From NCBI GenBank assembly GCA_934539295.1, contig CAKTCN010000021.1:1-58956 (forward strand): DNA of 58,956 nt. Direction: 5' to 3'. The position numbers and the translations under genes are program-made. Below the pieces are notes generated by a model. The model did no database searches. It was given only the letters and a program-made list of their open reading frames with translations, and had not been told where the DNA came from. Below, in pieces: positions 17,673 through 34,482 of the stretch. The stretch is from an uncultured Allosphingosinicella sp. (lineage in GTDB: Bacteria; Pseudomonadota; Alphaproteobacteria; Sphingomonadales; Sphingomonadaceae). Within the stretch, counting starts at the first letter, position 1, and the number at the start of each line of letters is the position of its first letter.

Positions 17673-18824
17673 TTAGGCCGCTTCGGCCACCGTCGCATCT
17701 CCTTCGTCCACGTCGGGCTCATCTTCGGCCGACACGCCCTCGTCCAGCTGCTTCTCCTCGCGCGCAAGCCGCTCGGCGGCGTCGGGATAGATGCCGAACC
17801 GGGCCGCCACGTCAGGCGCGTAGCGCAACAGGTCGGGGCGGAGCTTCAGCAGGCTGATGTCCTTGGCCTTGCCCTCCATCATCACGTCGAACTCGAGGCC
17901 CTCCGCCATGCGCATGAAGGTGGCGAACTCGAACGGATTGGTGAAGTCCGAATGGCCGGTCCAGATCGGCGGGACGAGCACCGTCTTGATCCGGGCCTTG
18001 TCCTTGATTGGCGCCTTGGTGATCTCGCCCTTCTTCGGCTTGGCACCGGCCTTCACCTTCCGCTTCAATTCCCGCATCTCGGTGCGGGGCGAGGAGAAGT
18101 GGATCTTGGGCCTGACGCCCGCCGGCCATGTGGCGACGAACCGTTCCAGCGTGTTGCGTATTTCCAGCCCTTCGGGGTTCAGGCACCAGAAATGCTGATA
18201 GTCGAAGATCAGCCGGACGCCCGTCCGCTCGTGGATCCACAAGGCGTCCGCGGCCGAGAATCGGATGTCGTCATTCTCCAGCACCAGTCGCCCGCGCACA
18301 TGCTCCGGGCATTTCTCCCAACCCTCGATCCAGCGCGCGCGGCTGGCTTCCTTGTCGCCATAGGTGCCGCCGACATGGGTGACCATCACCGCCTCGGGGC
18401 CCAGTTCCATGCGGTCCAGCATCTCGGCCTGGCTCGACAGGTCCCAGATGCTCTTGCGCGTAAGCTCGGGATCGGGGCTGTTCAACAGCACGTATTGCGA
18501 AGGGTGGAAGGACAGGCGCATGTCGAGGTCGCGCGCCTTCCTGCCGAACGCACGCAGCTCGGCATCGCTCTCCGCGACCATATTGTGGAATTGCGGCATG
18601 TCGGGGTGGGTCGCATAGGGCGCCAGGTCCGAACTCAGCCGGTACATGTCGATCCCGACCTTCGCCAGATAGTCGAGGATCCTGTCCACCTCCTCCAGCG
18701 AGCATTTGAGGTGCGGCCTCTTCTGCCAGCGCCGCGTGTCGTTGCTCTTGAAGCCGGGTTTGCCCATCACCTTGACGGGGAAACCGAGGCGGAGGGGGCG
18801 GGTGTTCGTACTCGTGCCAGTCAT
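17673..18824 (-). CDS. uvsE: UV DNA damage endonuclease (UVDE family)
   Basis: UVDE nicks 5' to UV photoproducts and other distortions, starting a repair route alternative to UvrABC. From ATG 18824 the protein has 383 residues. It has RLGFPVKVMG at the N-terminus, then SSDLAPYATHPD, the metal-binding SFHPSQYVLLNSPD, VTHVGGTYGDK and LVLENDDIRFSA segments of the TIM-barrel endonuclease, and LIFDYQHFWCLNP. A Lys-rich insert and an acidic tail after residue about 350 extend it beyond the core family length. The frame remains open upstream, but those residues do not look family-like. Confidence 0.9.
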   Translation of the reverse strand: MTGTSTNTRPLRLGFPVKVMGKPGFKSNDTRRWQKRPHLKCSLEEVDRILDYLAKVGIDMYRLSSDLAPYATHPDMPQFHNMVAESDAELRAFGRKARDLDMRLSFHPSQYVLLNSPDPELTRKSIWDLSSQAEMLDRMELGPEAVMVTHVGGTYGDKEASRARWIEGWEKCPEHVRGRLVLENDDIRFSAADALWIHERTGVRLIFDYQHFWCLNPEGLEIRNTLERFVATWPAGVRPKIHFSSPRTEMRELKRKVKAGAKPKKGEITKAPIKDKARIKTVLVPPIWTGHSDFTNPFEFATFMRMAEGLEFDVMMEGKAKDISLLKLRPDLLRYAPDVAARFGIYPDAAERLAREEKQLDEGVSAEDEPDVDEGDATVAEAA

Positions 18825-18866
18825 GGCGGGTGAACGAGCAAAGCGCGACTTTGAGCCACGCAATAG

Positions 18867-18996
18867 CCCTCTCCCCGTGGGGGAAGAGGCTTGGGTGAGG
18901 GGGTTCTGAGTCAGCAGGTACCCTCAACCGCCCGCCGCTCGCTGAACGCTCGCTCCCCCTCACCCCAGCCCTCTCCCCGCCGGGGAAAGGGAGTTG
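18867..18996. repeat. paired CCCTCTCCCC-type palindromic repeats
   Basis: Two copies of an extragenic element lie in opposite orientation, at about 18867-18906 (GCCCTCTCCCCGTGGGGGAAGAGG, then GGGTGAGGGGG) and about 18956-18995 (CCCCCTCACCCCAGCCCTCTCCCCGCCGGGGAAAGGGAG). Each has a G-rich/C-rich stem and the two can also pair with each other. They lie between uvsE and the rpoB promoter. This sequence family is widespread in proteobacterial intergenic DNA. Confidence 0.7.
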
Positions 18997-19007
18997 GCGC
19001 CAACCCT

Positions 19008-19036
19008 TTGACATTCTGTAGGACATCTCCTACATG
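19008..19036 (+). promoter_or_regulatory. candidate rpoB promoter with overlapping palindrome
   Basis: A perfect -35 TTGACA (19008-19013), a 17-bp spacer and -10 TACATG (19031-19036) lie about 190 bp before rpoB. The perfect inverted repeat TGTAGGA-CATC-TCCTACA (19017-19034) fills the spacer and overlaps the -10. The lexA promoter has the same TTGACA-N17-TACACG layout. Confidence 0.6.
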
Positions 19037-19129
19037 GCCCTCACTCACCACAGCCCTTCGGAACAGGACTCGCCTTCGCGCAGCGTGTCCACGCATTGGG
19101 GGTTGCTGGTTTCACGACGCTGGGGCTGC

Positions 19130-19158
19130 CTTTCCGCACACCGGAAAGCGCGGCTTTT
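19130..19158 (+). promoter_or_regulatory. hairpin in the rpoB leader (possible attenuator)
   Basis: CTTTCCG and CGGAAAG (19130-19136 and 19142-19148) form a 7-bp stem, followed after 4 bases by GGCTTTTTG. The shape resembles a weak intrinsic terminator inside the long rpoB 5' leader. Attenuation is speculative. Confidence 0.35.
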
Positions 19159-19225
19159 TGCGTTTCTGGCGTACCCGTTTTGAACCCCGGCCAGCCCGGG
19201 ACAGGCAACGAGGCTTTACTTTTCC

Positions 19226-23380
<4,155 letters not shown>

Positions 23381-23456
23381 GGATGCAGGCGGGCTCTTCG
23401 GAGCTCGCCTCCCCTGCCCCACCCGTGCACGAGATTATCCCTGAAGGGACAAAGAG

Positions 23457-27725
<4,269 letters not shown>

Positions 27726-27754
27726 GTCCGGCGCAGATGCGTGAACGAGAAGAA

Positions 27755-27786
27755 GCCTCGCCGGAAACGGCGGGGCTTTTTCTTTG
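27755..27786 (+). terminator. rho-independent terminator after rpoC
   Basis: GCCTCGCCG and CGGCGGGGC (loop GAAA, one G-T wobble) form a 9-bp stem followed by TTTTTCTTT. It ends the rpoBC transcript. Confidence 0.9.
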
Positions 27787-27844
27787 CCGTCACGACTTCG
27801 CCGCAATCGGCCGCGACCATGTTGCGAACTTCGGCGGAGCGAAG

Positions 27845-28183
27845 ATGCATCCCAGCCTGATGATCGCATTGCAGGTCGCCGCCCTCATCCCCGCGCGTCC
27901 CGACTTCGCACCGAAGGATCCGTCGATCGACGCGCGCGGCTTGGTCGAGCGACAGCGACGCGACTGCGCTGCCACGGGCTCTGCGGACGAGATCGTGGTG
28001 TGCGGGCGCCGCGATCCGAACCGCTACCGAGCCCCGCCCCGCCCTGCCGACTATGAGGAAGGTCCGCCACGGGCGGAAACGTCACTTGGTGGCAAGGTGA
28101 AGGGCTCGATCGATGTCGAGCAGGTCGAGGTTGGCGGCATACCTAGCAACCGGGCCAAGGTGACGATCAAGGTGCCTTTCTAA
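27845..28183 (+). CDS. hypothetical protein, probable exported
   Basis: A 112-residue protein starting at ATG 27845, preceded by GGCGGAG. The N-terminus (HPSLMIALQVAALIPA) looks like a short signal peptide or anchor. The body contains CAATGSADEIVVCGRRDPNRYR, a motif seen in small sphingomonad hypothetical proteins (from memory), and two Cys in that stretch could form a disulphide. It is Pro/Arg-rich in the middle. It lies just after the rpoC terminator and before a leftward gene. Function unknown. Confidence 0.72.
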   Translation: MHPSLMIALQVAALIPARPDFAPKDPSIDARGLVERQRRDCAATGSADEIVVCGRRDPNRYRAPPRPADYEEGPPRAETSLGGKVKGSIDVEQVEVGGIPSNRAKVTIKVPF

Positions 28184-28288
28184 CGTCACGCCGAGGGCTC
28201 GACGAGCAAAGTCCCAGCGACGCCGCAAGGTGCCGGCTGACCTACCTGCGCTCCCATTCCCGCCTTCCTGAGAGCGCGCCAGTACGGC

Positions 28289-28813
28289 CTAGCCACGCCA
28301 TTTCCGGAGGGCCTCGTCAAAGGCATTCCGCTGCTTGTCGCGCGCGGCTTGCAGGTGATCGAGCTCCTGCGCCTGCTCGGCTTCGAGCGCCTTACGTTCG
28401 CGGCGCAAGGCCGCTTCCCGCTGGTCCAGCTCCTTCAGGGCGACTTTGTGTCGCGCGGCAGCGGCGTCGACTGCCTCTTCGGCCTGGTCGAGCCTGGCGC
28501 GGGAGGGACGAGGCTTCGGTTTGGGAGCCGGCCGCTTCGGGGCGGAAGGACGAGTCCTGACCGGTGCTGGTTCAGCTTCGCCCAGCGCCTCGATCTGTTC
28601 GGCGGCGGTGGCGCGGAGGCGCTTGATGACCGTGCCGGGTGAGGCAAGCGGGTCGGCGGTCAGTTCGGGGTCGGTGACGAGTTCGGCCTGACCGCGGGTG
28701 AACACGTCCTTGTCGCTGCCCCAGGCGGCGATCGCGTCCTTCTGGCTGGCGGCAGCGACGTAGGCGTCGTGGAAGCCGACCGGCATGCGATAGACTTTGA
28801 GAGCCCGTGGCAT
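28289..28813 (-). CDS. hypothetical protein with TolA-like coiled coil
   Basis: A 174-residue protein from ATG 28813 (an in-frame ATG at 28834 is also possible). Residues 1-70 form a folded head (ALKVYRMPVGFHDAYVAAASQKDAIAAWGSDKDVFTRG), a proline/lysine-rich linker spans about 95-115, and the rest is a long charged helix (AEEAVDAAAARHKVALKELDQREAALRRERKALEAEQAQELD) likely to form a coiled coil. Relatives are often labelled cell-envelope TolA-like, but there is no membrane anchor, so that label is weak. Isolated gene; role unknown. Confidence 0.75.
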   Translation of the reverse strand: MPRALKVYRMPVGFHDAYVAAASQKDAIAAWGSDKDVFTRGQAELVTDPELTADPLASPGTVIKRLRATAAEQIEALGEAEPAPVRTRPSAPKRPAPKPKPRPSRARLDQAEEAVDAAAARHKVALKELDQREAALRRERKALEAEQAQELDHLQAARDKQRNAFDEALRKWRG

Positions 28814-29210
28814 GAGGCGAGAACCGGCTGGCATCGGCTTTGATCCGGCGGGCTCATCCGCCCCAAGGGGCCAAAGGTCACTAAAGTCAGGCTGCGGGAA
28901 GAATCCGCTCGATCAATGAAAGCTATTTTGATCGACCTGATCGATTAGTCGCGACGATGCGAAAGAGCGCGGTGCCTATGTGGCATCAGGTGCGGGCTGT
29001 AGGAAAATGGTTTCTCGTTCGCGGGTCTTAGACATGGCCTGTTCTAGAGCGCTCTTTGGCATGCACCCCAAGGCAGGCACAGAAGACATGCGGGCTTCGA
29101 CAGGCTCAGCCCGAGCGGAGTGGATCACGGCTGGACGTGGATAGCAACCGAGCCAGTTTACAATCGAAATGGCTCATGATCCACGTGGAAGGCGATCGCC
29201 TCCCCATCAA
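28814..29210. other. 397-bp intergenic region with several inverted repeats
   Basis: No convincing gene is present. It holds TCGATCAA (28909-28916) facing TTGATCGA (28928-28935), with a further TGATCGA just after. It also holds CTTCGACAGGCTCAGCCCGA, a common sphingomonad repeat core, at 29095-29114, and GTGGATCA (29120-29127) facing TGATCCAC (29177-29184). The first pair lies about 100 bp upstream of the TolA-like gene and could be its operator. Confidence 0.5.
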
Positions 29211-29552
29211 TCAATGGTCGCTTTTCACCGCCGCCAGTTCATTGCCGCTGGGATCACGGAAGTGGAAGCGGCGGCCGCCGGGAAAGACGAAGATCGGGCG
29301 GAGGATGGTGGCGCCGGCGGCCTGGACAGCCCCCAACGCAGCCTCGAGGTCGTCGACTTCGATCACCGGCAGCGGTGCCGCAGGTGCCTCGCTGGCATCG
29401 CCTTGCAGGCCTAGGTCGACATCGCCGGTCATCGTTGCCGCGTAAGTTGGGCCGAATGCCGTCAGCTGCCAGCCGAACGCACTCTCGTAGAAGGTCTTGG
29501 TCGCTGCCAGTTCACTGCCCGGCAGCTCGACATAGTTCATGCGTGCGGCCAT
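29211..29552 (-). CDS. VOC (glyoxalase/bleomycin-resistance fold) protein
   Basis: A 113-residue protein with one vicinal-oxygen-chelate module: NYVELPGSELAATKTFYESAFGWQL at the start and a PIFVFPGGRRFHFRDPSGNELAAV end, where the metal-ligand Glu and His/Arg positions normally lie. Such single-module proteins dimerise to act as lyases, dioxygenases or antibiotic binders; the substrate cannot be told. Its start lies one base after the lexA stop, so the pair should be co-transcribed from the SOS-controlled lexA promoter. Confidence 0.87.
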   Translation of the reverse strand: MAARMNYVELPGSELAATKTFYESAFGWQLTAFGPTYAATMTGDVDLGLQGDASEAPAAPLPVIEVDDLEAALGAVQAAGATILRPIFVFPGGRRFHFRDPSGNELAAVKSDH

Positions 29553-29553
29553 T

Positions 29554-30210
29554 TCAGTAGCGCCTCAGCAGCCCGGCGAGGCGGCCCTGCACGCGAACGC
29601 GGGCAGGTTCGTAGCGCTGGGGATCGTAGTTGCGGTTGGCAGGGTCGAGGCGGATCATGCTGCCTTCGCGGCGGAAGGTCTTGAGCGTCGCTTCCTCCTC
29701 GTCGATCAGCGCCACCACGATCTCGCCATCGCGCGCAACGTCCGTCTTGCGGATCAGCGCATAGTCGCCGTCGAGAATGCCCTCGTCCACCATCGAGTCA
29801 CCGGCTACTTCCAGCGCATAATGTTCGCCGGGGCCGAGCAAGGCGGCGGGAACCGGCAGGCTTTCATTGCCCTGAAGCGCCTCGATCGGCGTGCCGGCGG
29901 CGATACGGCCGTGCAGCGGCAGTTCGATGATGTCGTTCGAATTGGCAGCCCTGGGCACTTCGACCCTGGCGGGCGCAGGTGCCCTGGCGGCGCCAGCCTC
30001 CGGCATCTTCACCACTTCGAGCGCGCGGGCGCGGTTGGGCAGGCGGCGGATGAAGCCCCGCTCCTCCAGCGCCGAGATGAGCCGGTGCACGCCTGACTTG
30101 GACTTCAGCTCCAGCGCTTCCTTCATCTCCTCGAACGAAGGCGACACCCCGGTTTCGCCGAGATGGGCGTGGATGTAGCGAAGAAGCTCATGTTGCTTGC
30201 GCGTCAGCAT
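29554..30210 (-). CDS. lexA: SOS response repressor LexA
   Basis: LexA (218 residues) has an N-terminal winged HTH ([30 protein letters not shown]) and a C-terminal S24 autoprotease. The scissile Ala105-Gly106 bond lies in [10 protein letters not shown], the nucleophile is Ser139 in [11 protein letters not shown] and the general base is Lys177 in EEATLKTFR. The operator GTTC-N7-GTTC lies about 19 bp upstream, giving autoregulation as usual for Alphaproteobacteria. The VOC gene follows after one base. Confidence 0.97.
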   Translation of the reverse strand: MLTRKQHELLRYIHAHLGETGVSPSFEEMKEALELKSKSGVHRLISALEERGFIRRLPNRARALEVVKMPEAGAARAPAPARVEVPRAANSNDIIELPLHGRIAAGTPIEALQGNESLPVPAALLGPGEHYALEVAGDSMVDEGILDGDYALIRKTDVARDGEIVVALIDEEEATLKTFRREGSMIRLDPANRNYDPQRYEPARVRVQGRLAGLLRRY

Positions 30211-30228
30211 TTCGGCGGCTCCCGTTCG

Positions 30229-30243
30229 GAACGAACGCAGAAC
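30229..30243 (-). promoter_or_regulatory. SOS box of lexA
   Basis: On the minus strand the sequence reads GTTCTGCGTTCGTTC, an exact match to the alphaproteobacterial LexA operator GTTC-N7-GTTC. It abuts the -10 element and covers the likely transcription start. Confidence 0.9.
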
Positions 30244-30271
30244 GTGTAGGAAACGTCACGAATCCTGTCAA
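30243..30271 (-). promoter_or_regulatory. lexA promoter
   Basis: Read leftward: -35 TTGACA (30266-30271), a 17-bp spacer and -10 TACACG (30243-30248). The -10 shares one base with the SOS box, so bound LexA would block polymerase. Confidence 0.7.
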
Positions 30272-30279
30272 GCGCAGCC

Positions 30280-33200
30280 TCAATAGTCGCGCGAGATGCG
30301 GACGTTGGTACTTTCGCGCCCGATCGTCGAGATGCTGGCCAGGATCGAGAGCCAGCGCGTGATCTGATATTCGGCCTGGGTGGCGGAATAGCCGCGCCCG
30401 TCCGTAATCACCTCCACATAGAAGCGGCGACCGAGATATTTGCCGGCGGCGATCGACGTCCCCTGCCCCGTCACCACGTCGGCGGGCAGGATTCGGAGAC
30501 GATCGAGGCCGACGGCGGTGCGCACGGCATTGATCGGGTCGAGCCCGCCGCCCGGATTGTTGAGGGCGGTGACCGCCGTCGCCAGCTGGAGCGCTTCCGG
30601 GGCCGACAGGTTGGTGATAGAGGTGCCGAACAGCAGGCGGCTCAGCAACTCATCCTCCGGCAGCGCGGGCGTGCTGGTGAAGTCGATCTCCGGCGCCTGT
30701 CCGCGCCCCGTGACGCGGATGGTGGCATTGAGCCCCTGCACGCCCCCCGCCGCGACAATATCGAGCACGGGATTGGGCGGGCTTTCGCCCTGGAAGCGGA
30801 TGGTGCCGCGTTCCAGGTCGAACCGGCGGCCGGCGAAGTCGTAGCTGCCCTGGATGAGTTCTGCGCTGCCGGTCACGCGCGGCGTCGTCACGGTGCCGGC
30901 GACCTTCAGGTCCGCCTCCCACTCGCTGGTAATGCCGAGCCCGGTGACGACCAGGCGATTGTCGCCGCGCAGCCGCAGATCCATTGCCCAGGGCTGCGCC
31001 GCGCGGCGGACAGCACCTTCCTCCGGCGGGCGGTTGCGTTCGGTGACGGCAAGGCGCGGGACCTGGGCCGCGGCGGTGGCGCTGCCGAGGCGGAAGCTGC
31101 CGCTGACCAGTTCGAGGTCGCCGGAGATTGCCCCGCCCCTGCCATCCGACCGGAAGCTAATGGGGCCGGTAACCTGCGCCTTCAGGTCGTCGCGATCGAT
31201 CAGCAGGGCGGACCGGGCGTCCACGGTGAGGTCGATGCCGACACCTTCGGCCACGCCGAGGTCGAAGGCGCCGCGGCCCGACACGCTGCCGTCACGGGCA
31301 GTGGCGCCGCTGAAGCTGTCGATCAGCAAGCGCGAGCCGTCGAAGCGGCCGCTGGCCTGCAGGTCGCGGACGACGGTGCCGGTCACGGCGCTTTCCAGCC
31401 GCGCCGCCTGCGTGCGGATCGATCCGCGGATGATGGGATTGGCGATGCTGCCGCCTACGTCCGCGCCGATCGCGGCGGGGCCGCTGATGTCGATCAGTTC
31501 GATGCCGGTCAGCCGCCACAGCGTATCCGCCTGCCCATTATACCGGATCTGGGCACGCAGCGGGGCGCGGCGGATCGCATCCCAGATGCCGTTGCCGCCG
31601 GCAAGCGGTGCCACCCGCGCCTGGGCCCGACCGATGGTCCGGCCCTCGCTGACGGCAACGGCGCGCATCGCCGCGGCGCCGTTCGCCAGCCGGGCGATGA
31701 CGCCGATGTCGACGGGGCGGGACGAGAGGACGAGGCCGGCCCGGGTCAGCCCCCGGATGCGCAGATTGGCATCCCCGCTCGGCACCGAACCGTCATTGGG
31801 GAAGCGGTAGCTGAGCGTACCGGACGCGGTGCCGCCGAGGCCCAGTTCGGGATAGAAGATGTCGAGCACCGTGAGCGGCATCTGTTCGATACGCGCGTCG
31901 AGATCGCTGGCCGTGCCGCCGAACAGGCCGGACACGGTCCCGTTGCCGCCCGCGAAGCTGATCGCAGTGGGCGCGAGCCGCCAGCCATCGTCGGTGCGCA
32001 GCAGCACGGCGGGCCGTTCAATAGTCAGCGGCCGGCGATCTAGCGTGCCGCTGCCCGACAAGCTGATGCGATCGGGGGCGATGTCGGCGACCGTGCGGAA
32101 GGAGAAGGCGCGGCCGCGCGTGCCGCCGATGCTGGCGGTCACACGGCCACTGCCGCCGCGCAGCTCGCCATCGGCATCGAGCGTCGCGATGTTGATCCCG
32201 CCGCGGCTGAGCCCCCGCACCGACAGGCCGCCGAGCAGCGAGGTGCCGGCGGGATCGAGCATGATCGTGCCGCGCAGGCGGCCGCGCCTGATGGTGGTGG
32301 GCGATGGTCCCGCGAAGCGGGCATCCTCGGCCGCGAGGTCCACGCGGATCCGCTGCACGGCGTTCACCGCATCGAACAACAGGGAGCCCCCGAGCCCGCC
32401 GCCGGTCACGTCCAGCCGTCCGGTGAAGCCGCCTGCATCCGACCGGAGCGCGCCGGAGGCCCGCGTGCCCGAGACATTGACCTGCGCAACGTTGACGGTG
32501 GCCGGCTCGCCCGGCGGAAGCAGGATCGTCCCGTCGGAGGTGAAGGGCCCGAGATGCGACATGCCCTCCGCGCGATAGGCATAGCCGTCGGCGCGCGGAT
32601 CGAGCGTCAACGCGACATCCCTGAGCCCCAGGGCGGCATTGGGATTGTCGAGGCGGATCAGCAGGCGCGGGCGGCTGATATTCCCGTCGAGGATGATGGA
32701 GAAGGCACCATAGGTCGCCTGCGTGCCCCGCCCTTCGAAATGGAAGCTGCCGTCGCGGCGGCGATAGCCGTTGCCGCTGATCCGGATGGAGGGAGCCACC
32801 AGCCTGAGGCCACGGAAGTGGAGCACGCCGTCCGCGCCGCGCAACAGGCCGGTTTCCAACCGCGGCAAGCCGCCCGCCAGCCCGGCGAAGAACCGGTTGT
32901 CGAGCCGCCGCACCCAGGCGCGGCCGGTGCCGGTCACCACCGTGCCGCGCCCGTTCGGGCCGGGCACGACATTGAGCAGGCTCGTCACGTCGACGATGCC
33001 GAGGCCGGGTATGCGATAGCGCGTCAGCCCGCCCGATAGCGCCACGTCGTAGCGGCCGGTGGCGAGGTCCACGAACAAAGCGAGGGTTCCCCGCAGCCGG
33101 TCGGAAGAAAGGCTGAGCCCCTTGCCGCTGATGCTCTTGCCCGTGACGGCGAGGACGCCCTGCACGCGAAGGTTGGCGAGGATGCCGCCTGCGACATCGC

Positions 33201-34482
33201 CCACCCCCGTCACGCGGCGCGCGGACAGCAGAACAGGCACACGAACCGGTTGCCGCGACCAGCGTCCGCGCCCTTCGGCACGCACATCATCGAAACCGGT
33301 GCGGTCGAACGTCACCCGCGGCGAACTCAGCCGATAGGCGAAACGTGCCCGGTCGAAGCCTTCGTTGAGCAGCAAGGTTAGGCGGACGCGATTGCCGCGC
33401 ATGTTGGGAAACAAGGCGGGCGGGCGAAGCAGGTCGGCACCGATGCGGACATCGCGAAAAGCGCGGTTGGCGAGGTCGAGTGCGCCGGCGGCCTCGACGC
33501 GCAGCGCCGGCGAGGCGAGCGAAACCCGGCCGGAAAGGCGGCGGTCGACGAGCGTAGCACGGCCACCGACACGCAGCTGGGGTGCGCTCAGGCGCTGCAG
33601 CTTGCCGCGCAGGAACGGAGACGGCGCGGCGGTGCCTTGGAGACCATATTGCCCATCGGCGGCGGAGAGGGCGAGATCGGCGGTGCGGCGCCCCGACAGG
33701 TTGAGCTGGGCACGGCCGTTCCAGCGCGACCAGCTGCCGTCGCCGGTGACGAGGAGGCGGATGGGGCGCCGCGTGCCGACGAGTGCGCCCACCACGCTGT
33801 CCGCCGGGGCGACCAGCCGCGCCTCCAGGTCGAAGCGGTTGCGGTCTGGCTCGGCATCCAGCAGCAGGGCAAGGCGATCGCCGCCGCGCACGCCGGCGCG
33901 CAGGTTGACGAGGGCGCGGCCGGCACGGATATCGGCCTCGCCGAACAGGCTCGCCACCTGTGCCTTGCCGGTGACGGCCCGCCCCAGGCGCAATTGTCCG
34001 ACGCGCAGGCGGCCGACGTTGATGTCGAAGCCGGGCAAGATGGGACCCGGCTCTTCGCTGGGGCGAAGACGGGGGAGCCGGTCGAGGTAGACGAGGTCCG
34101 CGCTCGCCTCGTCGATCAGCAGGCGGTTGGCGAGCCAGCCCAGCGGCTGCCATTCGAGTTCCAGCAGCGGCACCTCGGCGAACTGGCCCTGCGGGTCGTA
34201 GAGGCGCACGTTGCGCAGCCGGGTTTCGCCCCAGATCGATCCTTCGATGCGGCCGATGACGATGCGCAGCCCTGAACGGGGGGCAAGGTCGGCAACCTTG
34301 TCCGCGATGAAGCGATGGCCGGGCCCGGTATCGAGGAATGCGAGAAAGGCCGCCACCGCGAGCAGGAGGGCGGCAAGGAGACCGACCACGATCTTGAGCG
34401 GCCATGACAGGAAGGGCCACCAGCGACGCTTCCTGGTCGCAGACCCGCCCTCTTCAGGCGCGGAGGGCGCCTCCTCTCCCAT
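30280..34482 (-). CDS. tamB: translocation/assembly module protein TamB (DUF490)
   Basis: TamB is an inner-membrane-anchored protein that spans the periplasm and works with TamA in outer-membrane protein insertion and lipid transport. The 1400-residue frame has one N-terminal membrane helix (LKIVVGLLAALLLAVAAFLAFL, about residues 28-49), followed by very long beta-helical repeats rich in Gly, Leu and Arg. The C-terminal DUF490 domain contains GSAELIQGSYDFAGRRFDLERGTIRF and ALPEDELLSRLLFG. It ends with an aromatic residue after RISRDY. The start overlaps the tamA stop by one base, so the two are translationally coupled. Confidence 0.93.
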   Translation of the reverse strand: MGEEAPSAPEEGGSATRKRRWWPFLSWPLKIVVGLLAALLLAVAAFLAFLDTGPGHRFIADKVADLAPRSGLRIVIGRIEGSIWGETRLRNVRLYDPQGQFAEVPLLELEWQPLGWLANRLLIDEASADLVYLDRLPRLRPSEEPGPILPGFDINVGRLRVGQLRLGRAVTGKAQVASLFGEADIRAGRALVNLRAGVRGGDRLALLLDAEPDRNRFDLEARLVAPADSVVGALVGTRRPIRLLVTGDGSWSRWNGRAQLNLSGRRTADLALSAADGQYGLQGTAAPSPFLRGKLQRLSAPQLRVGGRATLVDRRLSGRVSLASPALRVEAAGALDLANRAFRDVRIGADLLRPPALFPNMRGNRVRLTLLLNEGFDRARFAYRLSSPRVTFDRTGFDDVRAEGRGRWSRQPVRVPVLLSARRVTGVGDVAGGILANLRVQGVLAVTGKSISGKGLSLSSDRLRGTLALFVDLATGRYDVALSGGLTRYRIPGLGIVDVTSLLNVVPGPNGRGTVVTGTGRAWVRRLDNRFFAGLAGGLPRLETGLLRGADGVLHFRGLRLVAPSIRISGNGYRRRDGSFHFEGRGTQATYGAFSIILDGNISRPRLLIRLDNPNAALGLRDVALTLDPRADGYAYRAEGMSHLGPFTSDGTILLPPGEPATVNVAQVNVSGTRASGALRSDAGGFTGRLDVTGGGLGGSLLFDAVNAVQRIRVDLAAEDARFAGPSPTTIRRGRLRGTIMLDPAGTSLLGGLSVRGLSRGGINIATLDADGELRGGSGRVTASIGGTRGRAFSFRTVADIAPDRISLSGSGTLDRRPLTIERPAVLLRTDDGWRLAPTAISFAGGNGTVSGLFGGTASDLDARIEQMPLTVLDIFYPELGLGGTASGTLSYRFPNDGSVPSGDANLRIRGLTRAGLVLSSRPVDIGVIARLANGAAAMRAVAVSEGRTIGRAQARVAPLAGGNGIWDAIRRAPLRAQIRYNGQADTLWRLTGIELIDISGPAAIGADVGGSIANPIIRGSIRTQAARLESAVTGTVVRDLQASGRFDGSRLLIDSFSGATARDGSVSGRGAFDLGVAEGVGIDLTVDARSALLIDRDDLKAQVTGPISFRSDGRGGAISGDLELVSGSFRLGSATAAAQVPRLAVTERNRPPEEGAVRRAAQPWAMDLRLRGDNRLVVTGLGITSEWEADLKVAGTVTTPRVTGSAELIQGSYDFAGRRFDLERGTIRFQGESPPNPVLDIVAAGGVQGLNATIRVTGRGQAPEIDFTSTPALPEDELLSRLLFGTSITNLSAPEALQLATAVTALNNPGGGLDPINAVRTAVGLDRLRILPADVVTGQGTSIAAGKYLGRRFYVEVITDGRGYSATQAEYQITRWLSILASISTIGRESTNVRISRDY

